DNA of 18,748 nucleotides. Origin: Deltaproteobacteria bacterium. GTDB lineage: Bacteria > Bdellovibrionota_B > Oligoflexia > Oligoflexales > Bog-1112. The first letter of the stretch is position 1; each line of letters starts with the position of its first letter. The stretch lies in assembly GCA_016186945.1 (NCBI GenBank), contig JACPKR010000023.1, positions 1 to 18,748 on the forward strand, given 5' to 3'. A program made the translations under genes and the position numbers. The notes beneath the pieces were generated by a model that worked only from the letters and a program-made list of their open reading frames with translations, had not been told where the DNA came from and ran no database searches. This document shows positions 1-7,156 of the stretch, piece by piece.

Positions 1-141
1 GGATGACGGAAGCTGGATCCCGCGGTCAAGCCGCGGGATGACGGAAGCTGGATCCCGCGGTCAAGCCGCGGGATGACGGAAGCTGGATCCCGCGGCATAC
101 GCATTACCATTTTCCGTCATCCCGCGGCTTGACCGCGGGAT
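1..141. repeat. Palindromic repeat array (ATCCCGCGG family)
   Basis: Two full palindromes with arms ATCCCGCGG and CCGCGGGAT around a 5-base loop lie at 17-39 and 52-74. They sit inside a 35-base direct repeat that begins at 1, 36 and 71. The third unit has only its left arm (87-95). After 23 unrelated bases comes a full palindrome in the opposite orientation (119-141, loop CTTGA). The same palindrome recurs at 12044-12066 and its arm ends the window (18740-18748). There are no varied spacers, so this is not a CRISPR. The array is cut by the left edge of the window. Confidence 0.9.
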
Positions 142-146
142 CTAGC

Positions 147-180
147 CAACAGCAGGTTCCTCCGAGAAAATCCTTGGGAA
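147..180. repeat. Possible repeat fragment in the oleA leader
   Basis: The segment carries GGTTCCTCC followed after about ten bases by CCTTGGGA. The element downstream of oleD has GGTTCCTCC and CCTTGGGG at the same spacing (about 4800-4822), and 16569-16577 has GGTTCCTCC again. The purine run GGGAAGAG that serves as the oleA ribosome binding site lies at the end of this fragment. The similarity is short, so common origin is tentative. Confidence 0.35.
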
Positions 181-187
181 GAGAGCT

Positions 188-1222
188 ATGCTTTACACCG
201 ATGTCATGATAGAAAGCCTCGCGTACGAATTGCCGGAAATGCGGAAATCCTCTGCAGATCTGGAAGAGCAACTTAAACCCCTGTATAACGCTCTCAGCTT
301 GTCCCCAGGTCTGCTGGAACTCATGACGGGGGTGAAGGAACGACGCCTCTGGCCTTCCCATCTGCCTCCTTCCCATTTGGCTGCAAGTGTTGCCGGACGC
401 GCCCTGCAGCAGTCTGGTATCGCTACCCGTGATATATCGCTTCTGATCTACACCGGCGTGTGCCGAGATTTTATCGAACCTGCGACGGCGCACATCATAC
501 ACCACCGGCTTAGCTTAGGGCGGGAGTGCCTAACGTTTGACCTTTCAAATGCGTGCGTAGGGTTCCTAAACGGTATGCTCATCGCGGCCAATATGATCGA
601 AAACGGGCAAGTGGAAAAAGCACTTATCGTGTCGGCAGAAAGCGCCAGCCCACTTTATGAAAAAACCATCGCAAGGCTTAACGATGACCCGACAGAACGA
701 GCATATCGCTCCTCTCTCGCTAGCCTGACGCTTGGTTCAGCTTCGGCAGCCGTAGTGTTGTCGAAAGCAAAGGGCGCTTACCCTCGTCTCTTGGGCGGTA
801 TTTCACGCACGGCAAGCGAACATCACACACTCTGTCAGGGCAGTGGTGACTTTCGCAATCCCTTCATGCGAACGGATTCCGTCAATCTTATGAAGGAAGG
901 ACTGAAACTTGCCAAACTTGCGTGGCAGGACTTCCTGGGGGAACTCAAGTGGGGAACTTCCACACCAGCTTGCATTTTGACTCACCAGGTTAGCCAATCT
1001 CATCATGCGAAATTTTTTGAAACCCTTGAACTCGACCCAAGTAGAGGGCAAAACGATCTGCCCTATCTAGGAAACACGGGAAGCGTCGCTGCCCCCCTCT
1101 CCTTAGCCCTTAGCGCAGAAGCAGGCCGTCTGCACGCAGGCGACAAAATCGCAATGTTGGGCATAGGGTCAGGACTCACCACACTGATGCTAGGACTGCA
1201 ATGGAACTACCCCCACAGCTAA
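188..1222 (+). CDS. oleA: OleA, thiolase-fold acyl-CoA condensing enzyme
   Basis: OleA performs the head-to-head, non-decarboxylative Claisen condensation of two fatty acyl-CoAs to a 2-alkyl-3-ketoacid, the first step of long-chain olefin synthesis in the cytoplasm. The protein has 344 residues, usual for the family, and the FabH-like thiolase fold. Its nucleophile is Cys123 in SNACVGF. The other active-site residues are His266 in THQVSQ and Asn296 in LGNTGS. Glu97 in CRDFIEPAT matches the glutamate that OleA contributes across the dimer interface as catalytic base. The end motif LGIGSGL is also typical. The start at 188 has the purine run GGGAAGAG upstream; ATG 206 is an alternative. It is the first gene of oleABCD and overlaps oleB by 22 bases. 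It is distinguished from FabH by this active-site set and by the neighbours. Confidence 0.95.
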   Translation: MLYTDVMIESLAYELPEMRKSSADLEEQLKPLYNALSLSPGLLELMTGVKERRLWPSHLPPSHLAASVAGRALQQSGIATRDISLLIYTGVCRDFIEPATAHIIHHRLSLGRECLTFDLSNACVGFLNGMLIAANMIENGQVEKALIVSAESASPLYEKTIARLNDDPTERAYRSSLASLTLGSASAAVVLSKAKGAYPRLLGGISRTASEHHTLCQGSGDFRNPFMRTDSVNLMKEGLKLAKLAWQDFLGELKWGTSTPACILTHQVSQSHHAKFFETLELDPSRGQNDLPYLGNTGSVAAPLSLALSAEAGRLHAGDKIAMLGIGSGLTTLMLGLQWNYPHS

Positions 1223-2076
1223 GAAAACATTTTCCCTTCTCCCCCCATTTTTTCTCTCTTAAAAAGAGTGGGCCTTCCGACTATCGGCTTCACTATATTG
1301 ACGAAGGACGGGGCGACCCCCTAGTGTGCCTGCACGGGAACCCCACCTGGAGCTTTTTCTATCGAAACTTGATCGGTGAATTGAAAGACCAGCACCGTGT
1401 TCTTGCGCTTGACCATTTGGGCTGCGGTCTTTCCGATCGTCCGGAAGATTTTTCGTACCGACTCAGCGATCACATCGAAAACCTCACGAACTTGATCGAG
1501 CACCTTGGTCTGGAGAACATTACCCTTGTCGTGCATGATTGGGGGGGAGCGATTGGCTTAGGCTGGGCGGTCCAAAACGCAGCAAAAGTCAAACGACTGA
1601 TCATTATGAACACAGCAGCTTTCCTTTCCCAGGATATCCCCAAAAGGATCGCATTACTTAAATTCTCCCCGCTTAGGGACTTACTCATACGCAGACTAAA
1701 CCTTTTTTGCCTGGGCGCAAACTTGATGGCATCTCACAGAGGTTTATCAAGGGATCTTGCCGACGCTTACCTGTTTCCTTATCGCTCTTATAGAGATCGC
1801 ATAGCAGTTTCGTGCTTTGTAAAAGATATTCCCCTCAAGCCCACCCACCCGACCTACGACGTTTTGAAAAATATAGAGGAGAAACTACCCTCCCTGAAAG
1901 TTCCCACGCTACTCCTTTGGGGAGCGAAGGACTTCTGTTTTCACACAGGTTTCTTGGACAGGTGGAAGTACGTATTTCCTCATGCAGAGAGCCTTGTGAT
2001 GGAAGAGGCCGGGCATTACCTCCTAGAGGATGAGCCGGTGCTAACCCTTGAACGCATCAGAAAGTTTTTGTCATGA
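1201..2076 (+). CDS. oleB: OleB, beta-lactone decarboxylase (alpha/beta hydrolase)
   Basis: OleB removes CO2 from the cis-beta-lactone made by OleC, giving the cis-olefin. It belongs to the haloalkane-dehalogenase branch of the alpha/beta hydrolases, and without the operon it would be annotated as a dehalogenase. Visible motifs are HGNPTWSF (residues 45-52, with the Asn/Trp pair of the family), the nucleophile elbow VVHDWGGA with Asp113, the acid Asp244 in WGAKD, and His272 in AGHYLLED. The length of 291 residues is normal. The ATG at 1201 lies inside the end of oleA and has AGGA five bases upstream. The gene overlaps oleC by four bases (ATGA), so translation is probably coupled. In some bacteria oleB and oleC are fused; here they are separate. 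Confidence 0.94.
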   Translation: MELPPQLRKHFPFSPHFFSLKKSGPSDYRLHYIDEGRGDPLVCLHGNPTWSFFYRNLIGELKDQHRVLALDHLGCGLSDRPEDFSYRLSDHIENLTNLIEHLGLENITLVVHDWGGAIGLGWAVQNAAKVKRLIIMNTAAFLSQDIPKRIALLKFSPLRDLLIRRLNLFCLGANLMASHRGLSRDLADAYLFPYRSYRDRIAVSCFVKDIPLKPTHPTYDVLKNIEEKLPSLKVPTLLLWGAKDFCFHTGFLDRWKYVFPHAESLVMEEAGHYLLEDEPVLTLERIRKFLS

Positions 2077-3743
2077 ACATAACGAGTCTGATTCACGACA
2101 ATGCGCGCCGTTTTCCCGACAGAAAGGCGATTATCGAAGACAAGACAGGTGCCTTTCTCAGTTTTCGTCAATTTTCTGAACAAGCCAATCAGGTCGCAGC
2201 AAATTTGCGATCCCATGGGGTGGGAAAAGGTTGCAAAGTAGCCTTTTTCGTAAAACCGTCCCTCGCCTTTCACACGACAATCTTCGCCCTGTTTCAGATC
2301 GGAGCCGTCCCTGTCTTCATTGACCCGGGGGTGGGGTGGAAGCAGCTCCTGGCAGCCGTCGGACAAGCAGCTCCAGAAGTCCTCATTGCGGAGCCATTGG
2401 TTCTTTTTGTTCGCAAGTTGTTTCGCAGTGTATTTGCCAGCGTAAAACTGGCTGTCAGTCCGAGACAAGTCGTGGGGGAGCGACGGTTCCCTCGCCCCCC
2501 CACCCCCCCCTCTCCCCTTTTCATTTTAGAGGACGATGTGGCAGCAATTATCTTCACCTCAGGTGCCACAGGGGCACCGAAGGGAGTCGTTTACACAAAC
2601 GGAAACTTCCAAACACAAGTTAAACTTCTTGCAAAGATACTTCCGACCGGAGAAGGGGACACAGACATTTCTTGTTTCCCCCTTTTCTCTCTCTTTTCCC
2701 TCGCACTGGGGATGAGCAGCGTCATTCCAGACATGAACCCGAGCAAACCTGCTCAAGTCGACGCTGGGAAAATTGTGAGAGCCATTCGACAGCACAACGC
2801 TGCACAGGCAACAGGTTCTTCAGCTATTTGGGAGCGTGTCGCTGACTTCTGCTTGGAGAAGGATCTGCAACTACCAAGTCTTCGAGGGATTCTAATGTTT
2901 GGCGCTCCTGTTTCCGTCTTGCTGCACCAGAAATTGAAGAAAGTTATGCCAGCCGGTTCCACTTACACCCCCTACGGAGCAACCGAGTGCCTTCCCGTCT
3001 CATGGATAAGCGGGGAGGAAATTCTGCACGACTGTCAGAACCTCACCTTGCAAGGCAAAGGCACCTGTGTAGGCACACCCTTTCCGGAAACCGACGTACT
3101 CATTATCAAAGAGACAGACGGACCCATCCCTGAGATCTCCCAGGTGGACGAATGTGCGCCTTTTTCCATCGGAGAAATTCTGGTGTCAGGGAAACAGACC
3201 ACCAGGGAGTATTTCCAGAAAAGAGACGCGACGGAACTCGCGAAAATCAAAGACCCCTCAGGACGCATCTGGCACCGGATGGGTGACCTTGGGTATAAAG
3301 ACGAACGCGGGCGCATCTGGTTCTGCGGGCGTAAAGTTCACAAGTTCGAGACCGAGGACGGCCCCGTTTTCCCCATCATGGGCGAGGCTATTTTCAATCA
3401 AGATCCCGAGGTGAAAAGGACCGCTATCGTCGGTCTCTTGAATGGCACCACGCCTTGTTTGGTCGTGGAAAGAAAAGACGGACGGACAAAACTTTCAAAA
3501 AAAGAACGAATGAAATTTCATTCTGAGTTACTTGCCTTGGGAGCAAGGCACAAATTGACAGCAAAGATCCAATCCATTGTATTTCACAATAGCTTTCCGG
3601 TAGACTACCGTCATAACATAAAAATAGACAGAATTGCATTGCGAGATCAGATTATATTATCTGAGAAAAGGAATTTGTGGAGAGGACCTTTTTTGAAAAA
3701 AAGTTCCCCTCCACACCTCCCCCCAAAAAACTTTAGATATTGA
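2073..3743 (+). CDS. oleC: OleC, beta-lactone synthetase (AMP-ligase fold)
   Basis: OleC uses ATP to close the 2-alkyl-3-hydroxyacid made by OleA and OleD to a beta-lactone. It has the acyl-adenylate ligase fold: phosphate-binding loop TSGATGAPKGV (162-172), YGATE (301-305), GDLGY (404-408), and the C-terminal HNIKIDR with Lys517 in the place of the family lysine. There are 556 residues. Two segments do not look native. Residues 134-150, rich in proline and arginine, are encoded by a C-rich repeat also present between genes at 4819 and 14404. About the last 23 to 29 residues and the stop are encoded by a second repeat found inverted at 10709-10782. The motifs on both sides of the internal insert are intact, so the enzyme is probably functional. 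Confidence 0.93.
   Translation: MNITSLIHDNARRFPDRKAIIEDKTGAFLSFRQFSEQANQVAANLRSHGVGKGCKVAFFVKPSLAFHTTIFALFQIGAVPVFIDPGVGWKQLLAAVGQAAPEVLIAEPLVLFVRKLFRSVFASVKLAVSPRQVVGERRFPRPPTPPSPLFILEDDVAAIIFTSGATGAPKGVVYTNGNFQTQVKLLAKILPTGEGDTDISCFPLFSLFSLALGMSSVIPDMNPSKPAQVDAGKIVRAIRQHNAAQATGSSAIWERVADFCLEKDLQLPSLRGILMFGAPVSVLLHQKLKKVMPAGSTYTPYGATECLPVSWISGEEILHDCQNLTLQGKGTCVGTPFPETDVLIIKETDGPIPEISQVDECAPFSIGEILVSGKQTTREYFQKRDATELAKIKDPSGRIWHRMGDLGYKDERGRIWFCGRKVHKFETEDGPVFPIMGEAIFNQDPEVKRTAIVGLLNGTTPCLVVERKDGRTKLSKKERMKFHSELLALGARHKLTAKIQSIVFHNSFPVDYRHNIKIDRIALRDQIILSEKRNLWRGPFLKKSSPPHLPPKNFRY
2474..2521. repeat. C-rich hairpin repeat inside oleC
   Basis: These 48 bases match 4819-4866 at 45 of 48 positions without gaps, and a more diverged copy lies at 14404-14452. 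Each begins GGGGAGCGA, forms a stem with TCGCCCCCC (one bulged A in two copies), and continues as a C-rich stretch ending in TCTCCC and a T run. In oleC the element is in frame, contributes no stop, and encodes Val134 to Phe150. The opposite strand holds four long G runs that could form a G-quadruplex. Confidence 0.85.
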
Positions 3744-3751
3744 ATACTATA
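3653..3751. repeat. MITE-like element, copy 1, spanning the oleC 3' end
   Basis: The core at 3671-3744 matches the reverse complement of 10709-10782 at 73 of 74 positions. Its ends read TATATT and ACTATA, near-inverted and TA-rich, resembling the TATAGT/ACTATA ends of copy 2. The core folds into a long hairpin with arms 3676-3694 and 3696-3715 (about 17 of 19 pairs). It encodes the OleC tail and stop (TGA at 3741-3743) and ends just before the oleD ribosome binding site. Outer borders are less certain than the core. Confidence 0.75.
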
Positions 3752-3754
3752 GCA

Positions 3755-3762
3755 AGAGAGGA
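3755..3762 (+). promoter_or_regulatory. Ribosome binding site that fixes the oleD start
   Basis: AGAGAGGA ends seven bases before the ATG at 3770. A longer reading from TTG 3740 would start inside the repeat and has no such site, so the ATG is preferred. Confidence 0.75.
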
Positions 3763-3769
3763 TTCTGAG

Positions 3770-4756
3770 ATGGAGAAAGTTTTAGTCACAGGCGGTGGAG
3801 GATTCCTAGGAACAGAGATCTGTAAACAACTCAAGGACAAGGGTTACGACGTCACAAGCTACTCCCGGAAATCTTACCCCCACCTTAGCAAGATGGGGAT
3901 TCGATGCATGCAAGGTTCAGTAACGTCGAGGGAAGATTTGGGCTATGCGATGAAAGGGAAAGACGCCGTCATTCATACAGCAGCCTTGGCAGGGGTGTGG
4001 GGACGACATAAGGACTTCTACGACGCTAATGTCGTGGGGACACAGAACGTTTTGGACGTTATGGAGACACTGGGCATCCCGCGCTTGGTCTACACAAGTT
4101 CTCCTAGTGTTGTCTTTGCGGGGAAGGATATTACCGGCCAAAGTGAAGAGGAACTTTCTTATCCAACTCAGTCGATGGGAAGCTATCCTGACACAAAAGT
4201 GGAAGCAGAAAAACGAGTCCTGGCAACGCATGGAAAAAAGAACTTTGTCAGCGTAGCAATTCGCCCCCATCATATTCTTGGATCTGGTGACCCTCACTTC
4301 CTCCCTCGCATCAAGGAGAAGGCGAAGCGGGGGATGCTTAAGAAAGTTGGGGATCTGAATAACATGATCGACGTTACTTACGTCGGCAATGCCGCGCTTG
4401 CACATATTCTGGCATTGGAAGCTCTGACACCGAGATCCCCACTGGGAGGCAAAGCGTATTTTGTGGCACAGGAGCGTCCTGTGAACCTGTGGGAATTCGT
4501 CGATACGATGATCGACAAGTTTGGCTTGCCCGCGATCAAGGGACGAATCTCCTTTCAGACAGCATGGATCCTTGGCATAACCTTGGAGACGGTTTACAGG
4601 ACTCTAGGAATTTATAAGAAAGAGCCACCTATGACACGGCTCATCGCGTTCAGTACGGCACGGTCTCACTATTTTAGCCATGCGGCTGCCAAACGAGATT
4701 TTGGTTATATACCTCGGGTGTCGTTAGAAGAATGCATGCAGAAAATAATGCGCTAG
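3770..4756 (+). CDS. oleD: OleD, NADPH-dependent 2-alkyl-3-ketoacid reductase
   Basis: OleD reduces the OleA product 2-alkyl-3-ketoalkanoate to the hydroxyacid used by OleC. It is an extended short-chain dehydrogenase of the NAD-dependent epimerase/3-beta-HSD type. The nucleotide-binding loop TGGGGFLG is at residues 7-14 and the catalytic YxxxK is Tyr139/Lys143 in SYPDTK, preceded by the serine motif YTSSPS (around 108-113). The length is 328 residues. The start at 3770 is chosen because of AGAGAGGA upstream and because the Rossmann strand then begins at residue 3. The gap of 26 bases to oleC is occupied by the end of a repeat element, unlike the overlapping oleA-B-C junctions. Translation here therefore relies on its own ribosome binding site. 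It ends convergent to lysR. Confidence 0.94.
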   Translation: MEKVLVTGGGGFLGTEICKQLKDKGYDVTSYSRKSYPHLSKMGIRCMQGSVTSREDLGYAMKGKDAVIHTAALAGVWGRHKDFYDANVVGTQNVLDVMETLGIPRLVYTSSPSVVFAGKDITGQSEEELSYPTQSMGSYPDTKVEAEKRVLATHGKKNFVSVAIRPHHILGSGDPHFLPRIKEKAKRGMLKKVGDLNNMIDVTYVGNAALAHILALEALTPRSPLGGKAYFVAQERPVNLWEFVDTMIDKFGLPAIKGRISFQTAWILGITLETVYRTLGIYKKEPPMTRLIAFSTARSHYFSHAAAKRDFGYIPRVSLEECMQKIMR

Positions 4757-4758
4757 CC

Positions 4759-4898
4759 GCTTGTGGCAAGGAGGTGGTCTGGAGGAAACTGCGCAGCTGG
4801 TTCCTCCAGGACTTCCTTGGGGGAGCGACGGTTCCCTCGCCCCCCCAAACCCCCCTCTCCCTTTTTGCCAAAAGCCAAACCACCTTTTTGCCACAAGC
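4759..4898. repeat. 140-bp palindrome-bounded element between oleD and lysR
   Basis: The element is bounded by 24-base inverted ends (4759-4782 and 4875-4898, 21 of 24 matching) that start GCTTGTGGCAAGGAGG. Inside are the imperfect palindrome around GGAGGAAACTGCGCAGC and GGTTCCTCC, and the 48-base C-rich hairpin repeat (4819-4866). A shorter relative without the C-rich part lies at 16511-16610. It fills the space between two convergent genes, three bases after the oleD stop and four before the lysR stop. It could act as a transcription terminator in both directions. No transposase is encoded. Confidence 0.8.
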
Positions 4899-4902
4899 AA
4901 CA

Positions 4903-5760
4903 TCAACTAAGCAAATCATGACAATTCTTGGAAAGTTCCTCGACCACGGATTGGTGAAGCCGGGAGTAATATGCTTGTTCGTAGTAGTGCAGGTAGACCC
5001 CGACGGTGTAGGGTTGGAACTCAGAGACGATACGCACGTCGTGCAGATTTCCCAGAAGGTGTGCGGGCATCACGGCTCGCCCAAGCTTTCTTTGGACGCC
5101 TTCGATAATGCCGTAGCAATCACTGAAAAAAATCCGACGATACTTTTGTAAATCCCCCTGTGCTATGAAAAATTGTTCGGTAACTCGATCCTCGGGAGAA
5201 TTGTCTATGTAAATGTCTTGACGTGACTCTAAGTCCTTATGCTCAATCACAACCATTCTTTCATAGCCAAGGAGATCTTTGCGAACTTTCGGCTCTTCCA
5301 GTCGGTGGTCCATGACAATGAACTCCGCTTTCGAATGATGCAGGAGGTCGGGGAGTTTTTCCTGATTGTAGCAGATGAATTCAAAAACTACTTTGTCATG
5401 GCTTTCCATCAATTTCGAAAGAGCGGGCATAATCACCGAGCGCAGAACGGATGAGTAGGCTGCGACACGAACATGCCCGCCTAAGTCCCCGCTCACCTCT
5501 GCGGAAATGTCTCGCACGAGTTCTTCGTCCAGACCTTGTCTTACTTTGCAATAACGAAAGAGGACTTCCCCGGCCGGGGTAACTTGCACACCAGACGGTC
5601 GGCGAATGAAAAGAGAAACAGACAAGGTGTCTTCAAGGTTTTTGATCCTATGCGAAATAGCTGACTGGGTAAGGTGCAGTTCTTCTGACGCTTTGGAAAA
5701 ACTCAAAGTCTTGGCGACGGCAAAAAAAGCTTCAATCTGCTGTTGACTTGCCTGCGTCAA
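4903..5760 (-). CDS. LysR-family transcriptional regulator
   Basis: The N-terminal winged helix-turn-helix is clear (about residues 8-67, with FSKASEELHLTQSAISHRI and the following NLEDTLSVSLFIR). The effector-binding domain follows, starting near GGHVRVAAYSS. The length is 285 residues, short but within the family. The only start in range is TTG at 5760, preceded by AGGA seven bases upstream; that site overlaps the end of rimK. Unlike most LysR genes it is not divergent from a target but last in the pbp1-rimB-rimK-lysR row, nine bases after rimK. Its target and ligand cannot be told from sequence; its own operon or the convergent ole genes are possible. Confidence 0.9.
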   Translation of the reverse strand: MTQASQQQIEAFFAVAKTLSFSKASEELHLTQSAISHRIKNLEDTLSVSLFIRRPSGVQVTPAGEVLFRYCKVRQGLDEELVRDISAEVSGDLGGHVRVAAYSSVLRSVIMPALSKLMESHDKVVFEFICYNQEKLPDLLHHSKAEFIVMDHRLEEPKVRKDLLGYERMVVIEHKDLESRQDIYIDNSPEDRVTEQFFIAQGDLQKYRRIFFSDCYGIIEGVQRKLGRAVMPAHLLGNLHDVRIVSEFQPYTVGVYLHYYEQAYYSRLHQSVVEELSKNCHDLLS

Positions 5761-5769
5761 AAGTTTGTC

Positions 5770-6672
5770 CTAAGGTTTAATGTCCTGCACATGACCATCG
5801 TCGGCATTCTTTTCAATATACGATAGTATTTGCTCAGCGACGTTTATACCAGAAGTTTGCTCGATTCCCTTAAGCCCTGGGGACGAATTGACTTCCATGA
5901 CGACCGGCCCACGGGCTGAACGGAGGATGTCGACCCCTGCTACGCGAAGGCCCATAGCTTGCGCAGCCTTCACAGCGGTAACCCGCTCTACCGGGGTGAT
6001 CCTGACTTTGTAGCCTGTCCCCCCACGGTGAAGGTTGGAGCGAAATTCACCTTCCACCCCCTTTCTCATCATCGTTGCCACGACACGATCGCCGATGACA
6101 AAGCAACGAATGTCCGTCCCCTTCGATTCCTTGATGAACTCCTGGACGATAATGTGTTCCTTAAGCCCACGGAACGCTTCGATCACCGACTCTGCTGCCT
6201 TCTTTGTTTCTGCAAGGACAACGCCGATACCTTGTGTGCCGGCCAGGAGTTTGACCACAATGGGGGCGCCCCCGGCAATCGCGATCAGGCCCTCGATATC
6301 TTTTGTTGAATGGGCACAACCTGTAGTCGGGAGCGGTACTCCTCTCTCTGCCATAACTTGCAAACTGCGCAATTTGTCCCGTGAACGCAGAATGGCCTGG
6401 GAACGGTTGAGCGTGTAAACCCCCATCATCTCAAATTGTCGAACCACGGCGGATCCATAGAACGTGTTGGATGCTCCAATCCTTGGGATCACCGCGTCGA
6501 AATCTTCCAGAGAGTCTCCACCGTAGATAACGCGAGGTCTTTTGGTGGCAATATTCATATAGCAACGCAGGTAATTGATGACGCGCACCTCATGCCCTCG
6601 AGCGACCGCAGTTTCCACTAGCCGTTTCGTGGAATAAAGCTCACTACTACGGGAGAGAATGGCAATTTTCAT
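5770..6672 (-). CDS. rimK: RimK-type ATP-grasp glutamate ligase
   Basis: RimK enzymes add glutamate residues to the C-terminus of ribosomal protein S6 in enterobacteria, and can make poly-alpha-glutamate. The protein is 300 residues, the same as the E. coli protein. It has the N-terminal RimK domain (MKIAILSRS) and an ATP-grasp domain with Lys141, the glycine loop GTQGIG (145-150), VQEFI for the adenine, and the metal-binding [14 protein letters not shown] with Glu260 and Asn262. It overlaps the end of rimB by four bases (ATGA). In Pseudomonas rimK sits with rimB in a rimABK operon; no rimA-like gene is seen here, and a penicillin-binding protein gene takes the upstream place. Whether the substrate is S6 is inference. 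Confidence 0.94.
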   Translation of the reverse strand: MKIAILSRSSELYSTKRLVETAVARGHEVRVINYLRCYMNIATKRPRVIYGGDSLEDFDAVIPRIGASNTFYGSAVVRQFEMMGVYTLNRSQAILRSRDKLRSLQVMAERGVPLPTTGCAHSTKDIEGLIAIAGGAPIVVKLLAGTQGIGVVLAETKKAAESVIEAFRGLKEHIIVQEFIKESKGTDIRCFVIGDRVVATMMRKGVEGEFRSNLHRGGTGYKVRITPVERVTAVKAAQAMGLRVAGVDILRSARGPVVMEVNSSPGLKGIEQTSGINVAEQILSYIEKNADDGHVQDIKP

Positions 6673-7130
6673 GCTTTTTTCTTCCTTTTCTTTTTCGACA
6701 TCAGAAACGAACGCGACGGGTCTATCATGAAGTGCCCTCGGATTGCCTGCCGTCCCAATAACATGCGAAAACCCATTTCATCACGATTGACGAGGGTCAA
6801 TTCAAGGGTCCATGTACGTGCGTTCAAGGTGATTTCCGTTTCAATTACGTGACGTACCGTTACTTTGCCTCCCGAATCCTTGATGAGTCGTTTTCCGACT
6901 AAGGCAGCTCGGCAGGAAACAAGTTCCCGGGTGTTCCTTTGCACGGGATGTACTTTAAATCTGACAAAGGTCATGGTGCCTACGGAGTACTCTTTTACAT
7001 CAAATGCGTGTAAAGTCGAGGTCCTGGCCCCCGTGTCTATCTTGGCTTTAATCTTGCCAATCCCTAATTCATGAAGAGAGACATATTCCCGCCAACCGAT
7101 CACCGGAAAATCTATCGAGGGTATGCGCAC
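6669..7130 (-). CDS. rimB: RimB-like retropepsin-fold protease
   Basis: This small protein belongs to the ATP-dependent zinc protease/RimB family (COG4067 type), which has a retropepsin-like fold. The aspartic protease signature DTGAR follows KIKAKI near residues 26-36, and the second conserved segment LLGRQAI lies near the C-terminus. The end is strongly basic (SKKKRKKKA). In Pseudomonas RimB acts with RimK on ribosomal protein S6, which fits the overlap with rimK. I chose GTG 7130 because GAGG lies five bases upstream. A GTG at 7181 would add 17 residues and overlap the pbp1 end, but has no visible ribosome binding site. The conserved fold begins only after either start. Confidence 0.85.
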   Translation of the reverse strand: MRIPSIDFPVIGWREYVSLHELGIGKIKAKIDTGARTSTLHAFDVKEYSVGTMTFVRFKVHPVQRNTRELVSCRAALVGKRLIKDSGGKVTVRHVIETEITLNARTWTLELTLVNRDEMGFRMLLGRQAIRGHFMIDPSRSFLMSKKKRKKKA

Positions 7131-7156
7131 TTGATCCTCTTTATTGAATTTGCTTG

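Noticed and set aside
1-141. CRISPR array
   Set aside because: The 35-base units are identical without variable spacers and contain a dispersed palindrome; no cas genes are present.
1201-2076. Haloalkane dehalogenase as the function of oleB
   Set aside because: The motifs are shared, but the overlapping oleA and oleC genes make the beta-lactone decarboxylase role far more likely.
3917-4405. 162-codon minus-strand frame inside oleD
   Set aside because: It is entirely antisense to a clearly functional gene and shows no domain.
3740-4756. Longer oleD reading from TTG 3740
   Set aside because: It starts within the repeat element and lacks a ribosome binding site; ATG 3770 has AGAGAGGA at the right distance.
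4732-5151. 139-codon plus-strand frame after oleD
   Set aside because: It runs through the end of oleD, the palindromic element and the antisense of lysR; the Pro-rich middle is only translated repeat.
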